DNA of 9,768 bases from Calidifonticultor sp964387355 (GCA_964387355.1 CAYLWJ010000094.1:1-9768); one strand, 5' to 3'; numbered from the stretch's first letter, positions 1-6,658 are shown. Numbers and translations: made by a program. Notes: generated from the sequence alone by a model not told the origin.

Positions 1-1
1 A

Positions 2-142
2 GCAGAAGAAATATCCAAAAACATTGAATCAGTTGCATCAGTAACAAAACAGGTAGCTTCTGGTGCAAAACAAGCTTCTGTTGCTGCACAACAACTAGAC
101 AGACTTGCAAAAGAGCTATCAGAGGTTGTTGCTAAGTTGTAG
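2..142 (+). CDS. Methyl-accepting chemotaxis protein, C-terminal end (partial)
   Basis: The frame is open from the left edge to a TAG at 140-142 and gives the last 46 residues of a protein. They include ESVASVTKQVASGAKQASVA and end in LAKELSEVVAKL. This alternating Ala/Ser/Gln pattern is the distal end of the long cytoplasmic signalling coiled coil of methyl-accepting chemotaxis receptors; the terminal L-x-x-L-A-x-x-L-S-x-V-V-x-x-L is typical. The ligand-binding, membrane, HAMP and CheA/CheW-contact tip regions lie outside the window, so neither the signal sensed nor the membrane topology can be given. No CheR/CheB-tethering pentapeptide (NWETF type) is seen at the C-terminus. The family call is confident; nothing more can be said. 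Confidence 0.85.
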   Translation, partial: AEEISKNIESVASVTKQVASGAKQASVAAQQLDRLAKELSEVVAKL

Positions 143-532
143 ATATAATAATAACTATTAAATGTTGCTATTAAGCTTTTAATAAACATGAGGTTTTTTT
201 AAATGAAAGCCAAAGAAATTTTGACAACCTATACTAATTATAATTATAGTTAATATAGTTAATAAAAGACCTAAGTATACGACAGTTAATTAAAATTCTT
301 ATGCAAATTAAATAAGCAGGGTAATTGTCATAGAATAAAAAATAAATTTGCAAAAATAGCTATTTTTTGCTACAAGTTATATTGGCTGATGCTATTATTT
401 TTAGAAAATGTCAATAAATATTAAACAAATAAGCCATTAATAGGACTTTATGCAATAAATAAAGATGCGGGAAAAACTGTTTTTGGTTCATATATTTGTC
501 GTCTTATAAGTGGAATGAAAAAATATAAATTA
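143..532. other. Gene-poor AT-rich spacer with an orphan promoter-like pair and a small hairpin
   Basis: No convincing gene is present on either strand. On the plus strand TTGACA (221-226), 18 bases, then TATAGT (245-250) looks like a sigma-70 promoter, but no plus-strand gene follows. A near-perfect hairpin of GCAAAAATA with TATTTTTTGC lies at 350-370. If the promoter works, a short untranslated RNA of roughly 110 bases could end there; this is inference only. A plus-strand frame open from 425 to 589 without a start codon includes the residues GLYAINKDAGKTVFGSYICR. It may be a decayed gene piece or chance. Confidence 0.35.
169..200 (+). terminator. Weak candidate terminator of the chemotaxis gene
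   Basis: A short inverted repeat at 169-184 (TATTAA, loop GCTT, TTAATA) is followed ten bases later by a run of seven T (194-200). It lies 27 bases after the receptor stop codon. The stem is only six A/T pairs and the T-run is not immediately adjacent, so this is a weak case. Confidence 0.3.
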
Positions 533-556
533 AATCTAAAAATGAATCTAAAAATT
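533..556. repeat. 12-bp tandem repeat abutting a stop codon
   Basis: Two adjacent copies, AATCTAAAAATG (533-544) and AATCTAAAAATT (545-556), match at 11 of 12 bases. The second copy overlaps the first two plus-strand bases of the stop codon (555-557) of the minus-strand small gene. The repeat therefore begins in that gene's stop and runs into its 3' untranslated region. Confidence 0.75.
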
Positions 557-734
557 AATTTCCTAACCTGCTTAAAACTTCTTTTGTAATACACTCAACA
601 AGCTTTTTAATATATTCTTCATTATTCCCGCAGCTGCACTGCGGTCTTTCACAAGTAAAACAGCCCTCATGTTCAGTTGCATCAGGCTCTTTTGGACTTG
701 AATTTAAATTATTATTTAATTCATTTTGGCTCAT
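555..734 (-). CDS. Small Cys-rich protein with an encapsulation-peptide-like C-terminal helix
   Basis: The product is 59 residues long. The ATG at 734 is chosen because AAAGTGG, a weak ribosome binding site, lies 5 bases before it; an in-frame GTG at 743 would add only M-V-F. The first third is polar (MSQNELNNNLNSSPKEPDAT). It is followed by a cluster C-F-T-C-E-R-P-Q-C-S-C-G (CX2CX4CXC), which could bind zinc or an iron-sulphur cluster. The end, EEYIKKLVECITKEVLSRLG, is a short amphipathic helix. Its I-x-x-L-V-x-x-I-x-x-E-V-L-x-x-L pattern closely resembles the peptides that target enzymes into bacterial microcompartments. There is no signal peptide or membrane segment. I do not recognise the family. 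No microcompartment shell gene lies in the window, so the targeting idea is inference. The gene appears to stand alone, 261 bases beyond the end of the M23 gene on the same strand. Confidence 0.6.
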   Translation of the reverse strand: MSQNELNNNLNSSPKEPDATEHEGCFTCERPQCSCGNNEEYIKKLVECITKEVLSRLGN

Positions 735-831
735 AAAAACCACTTTTTATATTTTTTTAATTATTAAAATTTTATTAAACAAATTTACTACCAATCAACA
801 AATCTGTTAACGATATATATTGTTATATATA

Positions 832-866
832 ATTATTATTATTGTTATTATTATTATTTTTATTAT
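832..866. repeat. ATT trinucleotide microsatellite
   Basis: A run of ATT units, interrupted by one G and one extended T tract, lies between the small Cys-rich gene and the M23 gene. An alternating TA stretch (about 814-830) precedes it. No gene is affected. It is a likely slippage site. Confidence 0.7.
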
Positions 867-965
867 CACCCTATCTTATACTATCAATTAACCATAGACA
901 TTATTATAATTTTTAAATATATACTATAAAATGATTAATTTAAATTATAGCATAATGCTAAATTA

Positions 966-1004
966 AAAAAAACTAAGACAAAATAAATAAAAAAATTAAG
1001 GCAA
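966..1004. repeat. Degenerate direct repeat across the M23 stop codon (period 23)
   Basis: AAAAAAACTAAGACAA (966-981) and AAAAAAATTAAGGCAA (989-1004) match at 14 of 16 bases with a 23-base period. The second copy contains the M23 stop codon (TTA on plus, 996-998) and its last two sense codons. The first copy lies downstream in the 3' region. The seven-A part is low complexity, so the informative match is the CTAAGACAA/TTAAGGCAA portion. Confidence 0.55.
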
Positions 1005-1946
1005 GTAATCTAAAGGATTTACCTGTATATTGTCTTTAATAACTTCATAGTGTAGATGAGGACCGGTTGAATAACCAGTGTTTCCCATTTTTCCAATAAG
1101 CTGACCCTTTTGAACCTCATCTCCAACGTTAACAAGAATCTTACTTAAATGTGCATATACAGTAATAAATCCAAAACCATGATGTATTATAATTTCATTT
1201 CCAAAACCTTTATTTCTACCGGCAAAAATAACAACCCCTGCTGCTGTAGAGTTAACATCTGTTCCCACTTTATCTGCAATATCAACACCACCATGTCTAT
1301 GACCTTTTCCCCTATATTCATTAAAGAACCCTGAAATAACTCCTTTAGTTGGCCAAATTGAAGGTGTATGCTCAACCTGATAAATGTGGTCTTCCATGTG
1401 TTTTTTGTCTTCAGAGAGCTTTAAAGAAATATCAGGAGCTTTTGCTATTAAATCATCCAATATTTGATTAATGTTGTTTAAATCTTCAGAGTCAGTAAAA
1501 TCATAGTAAAATATTTCCCCAGTATCATTTGCATAATCAATGTCTGCATTTAAATCAGTGTTATATATTGCAACAGAGTTATCATAGCCCCCTTTACCAG
1601 TGATACTTCTAACCATTTTATCTAAATCCTCAACTTGAGAAAGATAATCTTCAAGCATTTTTGCTTTAACTTTAATTTCTTCAGTTTTAAGCTCAAGGTT
1701 AGCAATTTCTATTTCTTTATAATTTATCTTTTCTTTTAGTCTGTCAAGCTCAGCAATCTTATTATTTAACTGATCTTTCATGATAAATAGATTAGAGACC
1801 AAAACAGCTACAACAATTATAAACAAACCAAGTGTAATAAATATAACACGTAACCAATTATAATTGATTTGGAATTTCCGAATCTTTGTATTAGCATTAG
1901 ATAAAACAAGTATTGTAAAGTGATTATCTTTCTTATGTAAATTCAT
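996..1946 (-). CDS. Membrane-anchored M23 (LytM-like) peptidoglycan endopeptidase
   Basis: The product is 316 residues. A basic N-terminus (1-31) with a single hydrophobic segment at about 32-56 forms a signal anchor, and a Lys/Glu/Leu-rich coiled coil covers about 57-113. An acidic linker follows. The M23 domain occupies about 195-316 and carries the zinc ligands H218 and D222 (H-G-G-V-D) and H299 of H297-L-H299, with H266 as the further catalytic histidine. All the metal and catalytic residues are present, so it should be active. Such proteins cut peptide cross-links of peptidoglycan outside the membrane during growth or division. The coiled coil may place or regulate it as in other anchored M23 proteins (inference). 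ATG at 1946 lacks a strong ribosome binding site, but it follows a good promoter at 1980-2008, giving a leader of about 27 bases. It appears to be a single-gene unit. The pore-facing substrate specificity cannot be read from the sequence. Confidence 0.93.
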   Translation of the reverse strand: MNLHKKDNHFTILVLSNANTKIRKFQINYNWLRVIFITLGLFIIVVAVLVSNLFIMKDQLNNKIAELDRLKEKINYKEIEIANLELKTEEIKVKAKMLEDYLSQVEDLDKMVRSITGKGGYDNSVAIYNTDLNADIDYANDTGEIFYYDFTDSEDLNNINQILDDLIAKAPDISLKLSEDKKHMEDHIYQVEHTPSIWPTKGVISGFFNEYRGKGHRHGGVDIADKVGTDVNSTAAGVVIFAGRNKGFGNEIIIHHGFGFITVYAHLSKILVNVGDEVQKGQLIGKMGNTGYSTGPHLHYEVIKDNIQVNPLDYLP

Positions 1947-1979
1947 TTATTATTCAAGTCATTAACAATTGTAAAGTTC

Positions 1980-2008
1980 ATTATACTTAAAAAAAAAATA
2001 AAAATCAA
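1980..2008 (-). promoter_or_regulatory. Sigma-70-type promoter of the M23 gene
   Basis: On the minus strand TTGATT (2008-2003) is followed after exactly 17 bases by a perfect TATAAT (1985-1980). The spacer holds a run of ten T, which would favour curvature. Transcription would start near 1973, about 27 bases before the ATG at 1946. Spacing and -10 are ideal; the -35 matches at four of six bases. Confidence 0.6.
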
Positions 2009-2179
2009 ACAATTAAAAAATTAAGCTATCATCTAAAATTTCTATATCTATAAATTTCTTTTCATGTTATAACATCATATCGCTATATTAGCAATATTTA
2101 AAATAATATTTTTTAAGCAAAACTATTATAAATTATTTAATAACCATGAATCCTATATCTATAAAAACTATAAATCTAC

Positions 2180-2199
2180 TATAAATAGTACTATTTATA
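2180..2199. repeat. 20-bp perfect palindrome downstream of GntR
   Basis: TATAAATAGTACTATTTATA is fully self-complementary. It lies 43 bases beyond the GntR stop codon, so it may be an A/T-rich hairpin ending the isomerase-GntR transcript. There is no clean U-run after it on the minus strand; only TTTATAGTTTTT follows. It could equally be a protein-binding site. Confidence 0.5.
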
Positions 2200-2232
2200 A
2201 TACTATTATCTATACTAATTATTTATACTAAT

Positions 2233-2254
2233 ATTTATCTTTTATTTATCTTTT
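2233..2254. repeat. Perfect 11-bp tandem repeat across the GntR stop codon
   Basis: Two identical adjacent copies of ATTTATCTTTT (2233-2243 and 2244-2254) span the GntR stop codon (TTA on plus, 2242-2244). On the coding strand this reads AAAAGATAAAT twice, so the last codons Lys-Asp-Lys-stop are repeated out of frame just beyond the stop. Confidence 0.8.
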
Positions 2255-3075
2255 ATTAAGATCCCTGATATAGTTGAATCAGGTGGGATAGTGCCTATTT
2301 CATTAAAGGTTTGAGTTCTTTTTAAATGAGTTACTAGCTTGATTCTATCTGCTCTATGGAGAGCCACATAATATTCAATTGGAACATTATTTTTTAAATA
2401 GTTAATACTTTCAATTAAAATAAGGGGAGAACCTTTTTTTATATTTAATAATCTTGCCTCTTCTTCCTTTGCAAGAGTAGCTTCAATAAACCTCTTTCCA
2501 GTATCAATTTTTAAGTTATATTTACCTTCTAAAAAACTATAAAGAGATTTTGATGACAAATCTTCATTAACTAGTTCTGGACAAAACTTAAAAGGAAGAT
2601 ATGTCCTGTCATATACAATAGGTTCATCATTAATTTTCCTAACTCTTACAATAGTTATCACTTCTTCATCCATATCCAAACCAAGATTTTCAGCAACTTT
2701 TTTTGAAGGTTTAATTTTCTCTTGAACTAGAACATCATTTTTTACTTTATACCCCCTAGAAGTCATGTCTTCAAAAAAGCCTCTCAAGCTTTGTACCAAA
2801 TTTTCACTAATCTTTGGTTCTGCTATAAAAGTACCCTTGGCTTTCTTTTTTATAAGATATCCCTCATTTACTAATTCTTGATATGCTTGACGAATAACAG
2901 TTCTGCTTATATCAAACATTTCACAAACTTTTATTTCAGGCAAAACCTGCTGACCTGGCACCCACCTGCCAGATTCGATTTCTTTTATAATATATTGTTT
3001 TAACTGGTAATAATAAGGAATCCTACTGTCTTTATCGATAGCAAAACTCGTATTTAATTTTACAAAATTCTTCAT
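2242..3075 (-). CDS. GntR-family transcriptional regulator, HutC/UTRA subfamily
   Basis: The product is 277 residues, slightly longer than the usual 240-250. A winged helix-turn-helix spans about 18-87, beginning R-I-P-Y-Y-Y-Q-L-K and including the recognition region M-F-D-I-S-R-T-V-I-R-Q-A-Y-Q-E-L, with the wing E-G-Y-L-I-K-K-K-A-K-G-T-F. A UTRA ligand-binding domain covers about 108-248 (V-R-V-R-K-I-N-D-E-P-I, Y-D-R-T-Y-L-P, E-Y-Y-V-A-L-H-R-A-D). UTRA domains bind small sugars, sugar phosphates or amino-acid derivatives and release DNA. The gene lies 37 bases after the isomerase-like gene on the same strand. The likely reading is a regulator co-transcribed with, and controlling, that enzyme's operon (inference). 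Its ribosome binding site (AGGG, nine bases before ATG) lies inside the last unit of the 17-base repeat at 3084-3134. The tail beyond about 250 is not part of the family core. Confidence 0.93.
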   Translation of the reverse strand: MKNFVKLNTSFAIDKDSRIPYYYQLKQYIIKEIESGRWVPGQQVLPEIKVCEMFDISRTVIRQAYQELVNEGYLIKKKAKGTFIAEPKISENLVQSLRGFFEDMTSRGYKVKNDVLVQEKIKPSKKVAENLGLDMDEEVITIVRVRKINDEPIVYDRTYLPFKFCPELVNEDLSSKSLYSFLEGKYNLKIDTGKRFIEATLAKEEEARLLNIKKGSPLILIESINYLKNNVPIEYYVALHRADRIKLVTHLKRTQTFNEIGTIPPDSTISGILIKDK

Positions 3076-3083
3076 TTACCAAA

Positions 3084-3134
3084 TCCCTATAATTTCTAAC
3101 TCCCTATAATTTCTAAATTCCTGTAATTTCTAAA
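3084..3134. repeat. Three contiguous 17-bp repeats across the isomerase-like stop codon
   Basis: Units are TCCCTATAATTTCTAAC (3084-3100), TCCCTATAATTTCTAAA (3101-3117) and TTCCTGTAATTTCTAAA (3118-3134). Units one and two match at 16 of 17 bases, two and three at 15 of 17. The rightmost unit encodes the end of the isomerase-like protein, the middle unit holds its stop codon (3113-3115), and the leftmost supplies the AGGG ribosome binding site of GntR. The 17-base period is not a codon multiple, so copies outside the gene are not coding. Confidence 0.85.
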
Positions 3135-4447
3135 CCAAAAACCTTGCTAATAATATTATCAATATCTATAAATCTTTTTCCCTTTATAACACAATTATGA
3201 TGTGAATAAAAGGCATTCATTAATTTATAGCCATTAGAAACTTTAACAAGAGCTCCATTTCTACAGTCAGAACCTGGATACTGAACATATCCTTTTAAGG
3301 AACCCTCTACTGCCATTAGCTTTTTAAGAGTAGGGTCAAGTTTGGCAATAACAATATCTCCTTCTTCAAATCTAGCATCAATAGCAGTAGCATTATCATT
3401 TACAATCTCAAGAACCTTAGGCTTTAAAACCCAGCTTGAGGCAAATGATTGTGGAACTACACCAAAATAACCGCAGTGTACAATTAGCATATGGTTTTCA
3501 GGTTCTTCAACTTGTGGAAATTTGTCTATTTTCTCGTGTTTTAATGCTGAAGAGCCCATTAAAAAAGGATACACATTGCTCATCATTACTGGAACATTTA
3601 AAGATTTATTTATAATATAATTAGTCAATAATGAGAGCGTATCTGCTTCACATGCCCATAGAATTTTTTTCTCTTCATATAATAAGTTCCAGGCAAGGCA
3701 AGGAGTAGAATCAGAATAAAAAGATTCATTTAAGCAATTTACACCAATTCCAATAACATTTGAGTGGTTTTCTAATTCATCTTTTAAAACCATGTAAAAT
3801 CTTATTGCACTTTTCAAAGCAGACTCTGAAACACTATTTGTTTTTATATCAAAACTTTTTAGAACTTTTTCAACTTGGCTTTCAGGCAAACTTTTAGCTT
3901 TTTGTCCAAGACTTTTAAAACTTTCTATAATTAAATTTAAACCAAATCTTTCTTTTAGTAATTTTATATATCTATCCTGCCACCAATAAAATCTTCTAAA
4001 AATTTCACCTTGCATACCGCCAGCACCTGGATTATCCTGAAAAACTAAAAAATTAGCATTAATAAGACTTTTTTTAACAGCTAAACTTTTGCATATTTTT
4101 TTCGTATAGTCTAAATCATACGGTGCAAAAGGCCTAATACCTTCAGCCTGCATGAAACTTACAATTTCCCAGTCCCACATATTAACAGTCCCAAAATCTG
4201 AAGTAGCTACTATAATTGGTACTTTTATTTTCTTAATATAATTTATCTGCTCAAATGCATCTCCAATCAACTGTGGAAATATTACTGCATCAATTTTTGC
4301 TTCCAGGTTTTTATTGTATGATAAAATAGATACAGGTTCTATTATTTCTGCAACGTCACAAAGCAAATCCTTAAGATTACCAAGTTGCTTGTCAAACTCC
4401 TGGTCCTTGCCTGACTTAAAATATAATGGAGCAAGCTTTACTTTCAT
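3113..4447 (-). CDS. L-fucose/L-arabinose isomerase-like protein
   Basis: The product is 444 residues, a length seen in the shorter members of the fucose/arabinose isomerase-like superfamily (E. coli FucI is 591). No signal peptide is seen, so it is cytoplasmic. An N-terminal Rossmann-like half (about 1-180) is followed by the conserved core V-I-G-I-G-V-N-C-L-N-E (about 231-241), A-C-E-A-D-T (265-270) with downstream P-V-M-M-S-N, and V-H-C-G-Y-F (323-328) and Y-S-H-H-N (414-418) near the end. By analogy with the Glu/Asp/His metal site of FucI, E241, E267 or D269, and H416 or H417 are the likely ligands (inference). The substrate is unknown; an aldose-ketose isomerisation or a related reaction is the family expectation. 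The ATG at 4447 is preceded by GAAAAGGA 11 bases upstream. It is first in an operon with the GntR regulator. The left end of the insertion sequence is only 68 bases upstream, so the native promoter may be disrupted. Confidence 0.75.
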   Translation of the reverse strand: MKVKLAPLYFKSGKDQEFDKQLGNLKDLLCDVAEIIEPVSILSYNKNLEAKIDAVIFPQLIGDAFEQINYIKKIKVPIIVATSDFGTVNMWDWEIVSFMQAEGIRPFAPYDLDYTKKICKSLAVKKSLINANFLVFQDNPGAGGMQGEIFRRFYWWQDRYIKLLKERFGLNLIIESFKSLGQKAKSLPESQVEKVLKSFDIKTNSVSESALKSAIRFYMVLKDELENHSNVIGIGVNCLNESFYSDSTPCLAWNLLYEEKKILWACEADTLSLLTNYIINKSLNVPVMMSNVYPFLMGSSALKHEKIDKFPQVEEPENHMLIVHCGYFGVVPQSFASSWVLKPKVLEIVNDNATAIDARFEEGDIVIAKLDPTLKKLMAVEGSLKGYVQYPGSDCRNGALVKVSNGYKLMNAFYSHHNCVIKGKRFIDIDNIISKVFGLEITGI

Positions 4448-4515
4448 TTTAAATTAAGTCCTTTTCTCTTAAATTTTCTAAATTAATATTATTAATTAAA
4501 TTACTAATTAGTTCA

Positions 4516-4532
4516 TGCTGAATAATTCAGCA
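4516..4532 (+). repeat. Left terminal inverted repeat of the insertion sequence
   Basis: TGCTGAATAATTCAGCA pairs with the right end at 15 of 17 bases. It is preceded by the perfect palindrome ACTAATTAGT (4503-4512), a possible insertion target structure. Confidence 0.7.
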
Positions 4533-4638
4533 CAAAATATATCAAATTATGGAAAAAATTAATACAATTAAATATAAATGGCCTGCAAAATATGGTAAAA
4601 TTCCTTTAAAACTACTACATTTAAAAGGAGGTTACCAT

Positions 4639-5999
4639 ATGTTTACAGGCCTTAAAAAACAGTTAGAGCAACAGGGTAGCCTAATTAATGATATTTTACC
4701 TCAAGATAACGAACTTGTAAAATTAAAAAAGGTACTTAACTGGAAAGATATTAATAAAGTATACAAAGAGTGCTTTCCATCCAATAAAGCTAGGAGCTCT
4801 AAAAAGACTGATATTGCACTTGGACTGCTTATTTTAAAACATCTCTACAGAAAATCAGGCGTAAACCTCGTAAGAGACCTTCACTTAAATACATCATTTA
4901 TGTATTTTTGCAGTCTTTCATATGATGAGATAGCTACTGCAAATAAAAAAGGCACTAAAGTTATTGAACCTTCTACTCTTACTAAAATAAGAAAAAGGCT
5001 TGGGCCAGAAAGATTAGAGAAAATAAATTCGCTTATAACAGCAGACCTTATATCCAAAAAGATAATAGATGGTAGCTATCTTTTTACAGACACAACATGC
5101 CTAGAAAAAAACATAGCTTATCCAACTGATATATCACTTTTATCAAGAGTAATAAGAAAAGCAAATGCAGTTATTCAAAATGTAAAATACAAAAAACACA
5201 TCATAGCAACCAAAGCAGTAGCTACAGCAAAAAAGATATCAAAGATATACAAAAGCTTCTCTAAAAAGACAGCCAGTCTTCTTAAGAAAACAACTCAAAA
5301 GCTACTTACACTTTCAAAAAAAGAAATTAAAAATGCAGAGATAGCCGTAAATAATATGGCAGATACAATATCAGAGCTAACTAGACAAAGATTTAAAAAA
5401 CTTAAGACTACAGGAAAAGAAATAATATCCCAGATAGAGGCAAAACTTGAAGGAAATAAAGTGTTAAAGAAAATACTATCATATCATGAAGAAGATGCAG
5501 CAGCTCTTCCTAAGTCAAGGCTGGGGAAAGCTTTTTGCACCTTTGGTCCAAAACTTTCACTTTCTGTTACTAAAATGGTTACATTACAGATTATAGTCTA
5601 TATAATAAAAATATAGCTGATATTGATACCCTTGGCAAAGTAGTTAAAAAACATAAAGATACTTTTGGTAAAAAGTTTAAAGCTATCTCAGCAGATAGAG
5701 CATACTATGATAAAGGTCTTATAGAAGAAATCGAGAATAAATATTTGCTACTTTGTGCTATACCACATAAAAAAAGAAAAGATTATATAATGAGCCCAGA
5801 GAAAGAAAAAATCTACAGGAAAAGATCAGCAATTGAAGCTAAAATTGAAGGAAAAAGAGTTACAGGTCTTTGTAAATCTTACTACAAGGGATTTACTGGA
5901 GATAAAATTTGTGCAAGTTTATCAATACTTGCACTTAATCTAAGACAGTTACTAAAAGATTTAGCAAGATCGCCAAAACTTATATATAAATTTGGATAA
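4639..5999 (+). pseudogene. DDE transposase, frameshifted (DUF772-type N-terminus)
   Basis: The start is ATG 4639, because a strong AAAAGGAGG (4623-4631) lies seven bases upstream; an in-frame ATG at 4549 has no such site. The N-terminal DUF772-like region (about 55-140) carries L-L-I-L-K-H-L-Y-R-K-S-G-V-N-L and P-S-T-L-T-K-I-R-K-R-L-G. The first catalytic Asp is D151 in L-F-T-D-T-T-C-L-E-K-N-I-A-Y-P-T-D. A Lys-rich insert (about 175-285) follows. Reading then fails: the frame 4639-5616 drifts out near ACTAAAATGG (5569-5578), and the frame one base back continues N-G-Y-I-T-D-Y-S-L-Y-N to the stop at 5997-5999. One A appears to be missing. The restored protein would be about 453 residues, with the second Asp near 353 (A-D-R-A-Y-Y-D) and the Glu near 400 (R-S-A-I-E-A-K-I-E-G-K-R) followed by L-A-L-N-L-R-Q-L. 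All three catalytic residues survive, so the break is recent or a sequencing error. Confidence 0.88.
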
Positions 6000-6082
6000 T
6001 AAAAAAAAGAAAAAAATAAAAACAAAATATATTTATTAAATAAATAAGAGTTATTTGACCTTATTTATATAAATTCAAAAAA

Positions 6083-6099
6083 TGCGTAATTATTCAGCA
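6083..6099 (-). repeat. Right terminal inverted repeat of the insertion sequence
   Basis: Read on the minus strand it is TGCTGAATAATTACGCA. It differs from the left end by a two-base CA/AC swap at positions 13-14. It begins 83 bases after the transposase stop codon. Confidence 0.7.
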
Positions 6100-6163
6100 A
6101 AAATTAATTAGTTAAACAAATTAAATTGTTTTTTAAAATGCTAAATTTTAGCAAAAATAATAA

Positions 6164-6658
6164 ATAAATATCTACTATCTAAGCCTGGTAATTGCAGTTG
6201 CTCAACTTGAACCAAATATAATACTTGCTGAACCAGAAAGTCAGATTGGAAAGCAACTTCATCAGCAAAATAAAGAAAACATAATTGTTAACAGCAAGCA
6301 ATATATTAAAGAAGTAAAAGAAAAAGTAAGAGCTATTAATCCTAAAATTAAAATATTATTTAGCACTGGTATTTATTCTGGAGCCGACGTTTATAATATT
6401 ATATCTTTAGGAGCTGAGGCTACAGGATGCACAAGTGGTGTAATTAAAGCAGAAAACCCAATAGAAAAACTTGAAGAAATAATTGCAAATGCAAGAAAAG
6501 CTTGGGATGATAAAAGATCAGTTATTCTTGGCCGTTCTGTTACAATACCATTAATAAATGGCGAAATGCAGCTTGGGGAATTTGGAAGAATATACTTTGC
6601 TGATTTTGACCAAGTAAGAGCACGTGAAAGAATTGTAAGAATTTCAGTTATAGGATAA
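6164..6658 (+). pseudogene. Start-less chimera: triosephosphate isomerase C-terminus joined to YjbQ C-terminus
   Basis: The frame is open from just after TAA 6161-6163 to TAA 6656-6658 but has no usable start codon. From about 6185 the sequence L-V-I-A-V-A-Q-L-E-P-N-I-I-L-A-E-P-E-S-Q-I-G, then I-L-F-S-T-G-I-Y-S-G-A-D-V and L-G-A-E-A-T-G-C-T-S-G-V-I-K-A-E-N-P, matches the second half of archaeal-type triosephosphate isomerases (loop 6 E-P-x-x-x-I-G and the phosphate-binding G-I-x-S-G-x-D region). Near A-R-K-A-W-D-D-K (about 6503-6514) it changes to S-V-I-L-G-R-S-V-T-I-P-L-I-N-G-E-M-Q-L-G and ends in R-E-R-I-V-R-I-S-V-I-G. That is the C-terminal third of the YjbQ/UPF0047 family. The isomerase half lacks its first 110-120 residues, including the catalytic Lys and His. 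The YjbQ part lacks its catalytic His motifs. Neither half can work as is. A deletion joining two former neighbours in frame is the simplest reading. Confidence 0.75.

Larger units (their letters stand above)
1947..2232. other. AT-rich spacer between M23 and GntR genes
   Basis: Besides the M23 promoter this stretch holds no gene. It contains a 12-base perfect palindrome ATGTTATAACAT (2064-2075), a 20-base perfect palindrome (2180-2199) and a 13-base direct repeat CTATATCTATAAA (2042-2054 and 2153-2165). The 12-base palindrome is about 90 bases upstream of the M23 promoter start and could be an operator, but nothing identifies a regulator for it. Confidence 0.5.
4516..6099 (+). mobile_element. 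Insertion sequence of the IS1182/IS5-like DDE group
   Basis: A DDE transposase gene is bounded by imperfect 17-base terminal inverted repeats: TGCTGAATAATTCAGCA at 4516-4532 and its complement at 6083-6099, matching at 15 of 17 bases. This gives an element of about 1,584 bases. The left repeat contains a near-palindrome (GCTGAATAATTCAGC). A nine-base direct repeat TAATTAGTT occurs at 4505-4513 and 6105-6113, but it is offset two bases from the left end and five from the right, so it is not a clean target duplication. The element lies between the isomerase-GntR operon start and a set of broken genes. Its transposase is frameshifted, so it is probably not self-mobile. Confidence 0.8.

Noticed and set aside
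203..253. A 16-codon open frame starting ATG 203
   Set aside because: It is too short, has no ribosome binding site or recognisable residues, and overlaps the promoter-like pair at 221-250.
425..589. A 54-codon open frame containing D-A-G-K-T, like part of a nucleotide-binding loop
   Set aside because: It has no start codon or ribosome binding site, the motif is not a full Walker A (GxxxxGKT/S), and the other strand is equally open. It may be a remnant but cannot be assigned.
1149..1375. Open frames of about 61 residues on both strands inside the M23 gene
   Set aside because: They lie wholly within the conserved M23 catalytic domain in other frames and have no ribosome binding site or recognisable motif.
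2064..2075. ATGTTATAACAT as an operator for the GntR protein
   Set aside because: HutC-type operators follow GT-N-TA-N-AC; this palindrome does not fit at the central bases and lies downstream of the GntR gene rather than before its operon.
4549..4638. An earlier in-frame ATG for the transposase
   Set aside because: It has no ribosome binding site, while ATG 4639 has AAAAGGAGG seven bases upstream and matches the expected family N-terminus.
5569..5580. Programmed -1 frameshifting in the transposase
   Set aside because: No slippery heptamer is present in the zero frame and only four A are present, so mutation or sequencing error is simpler.
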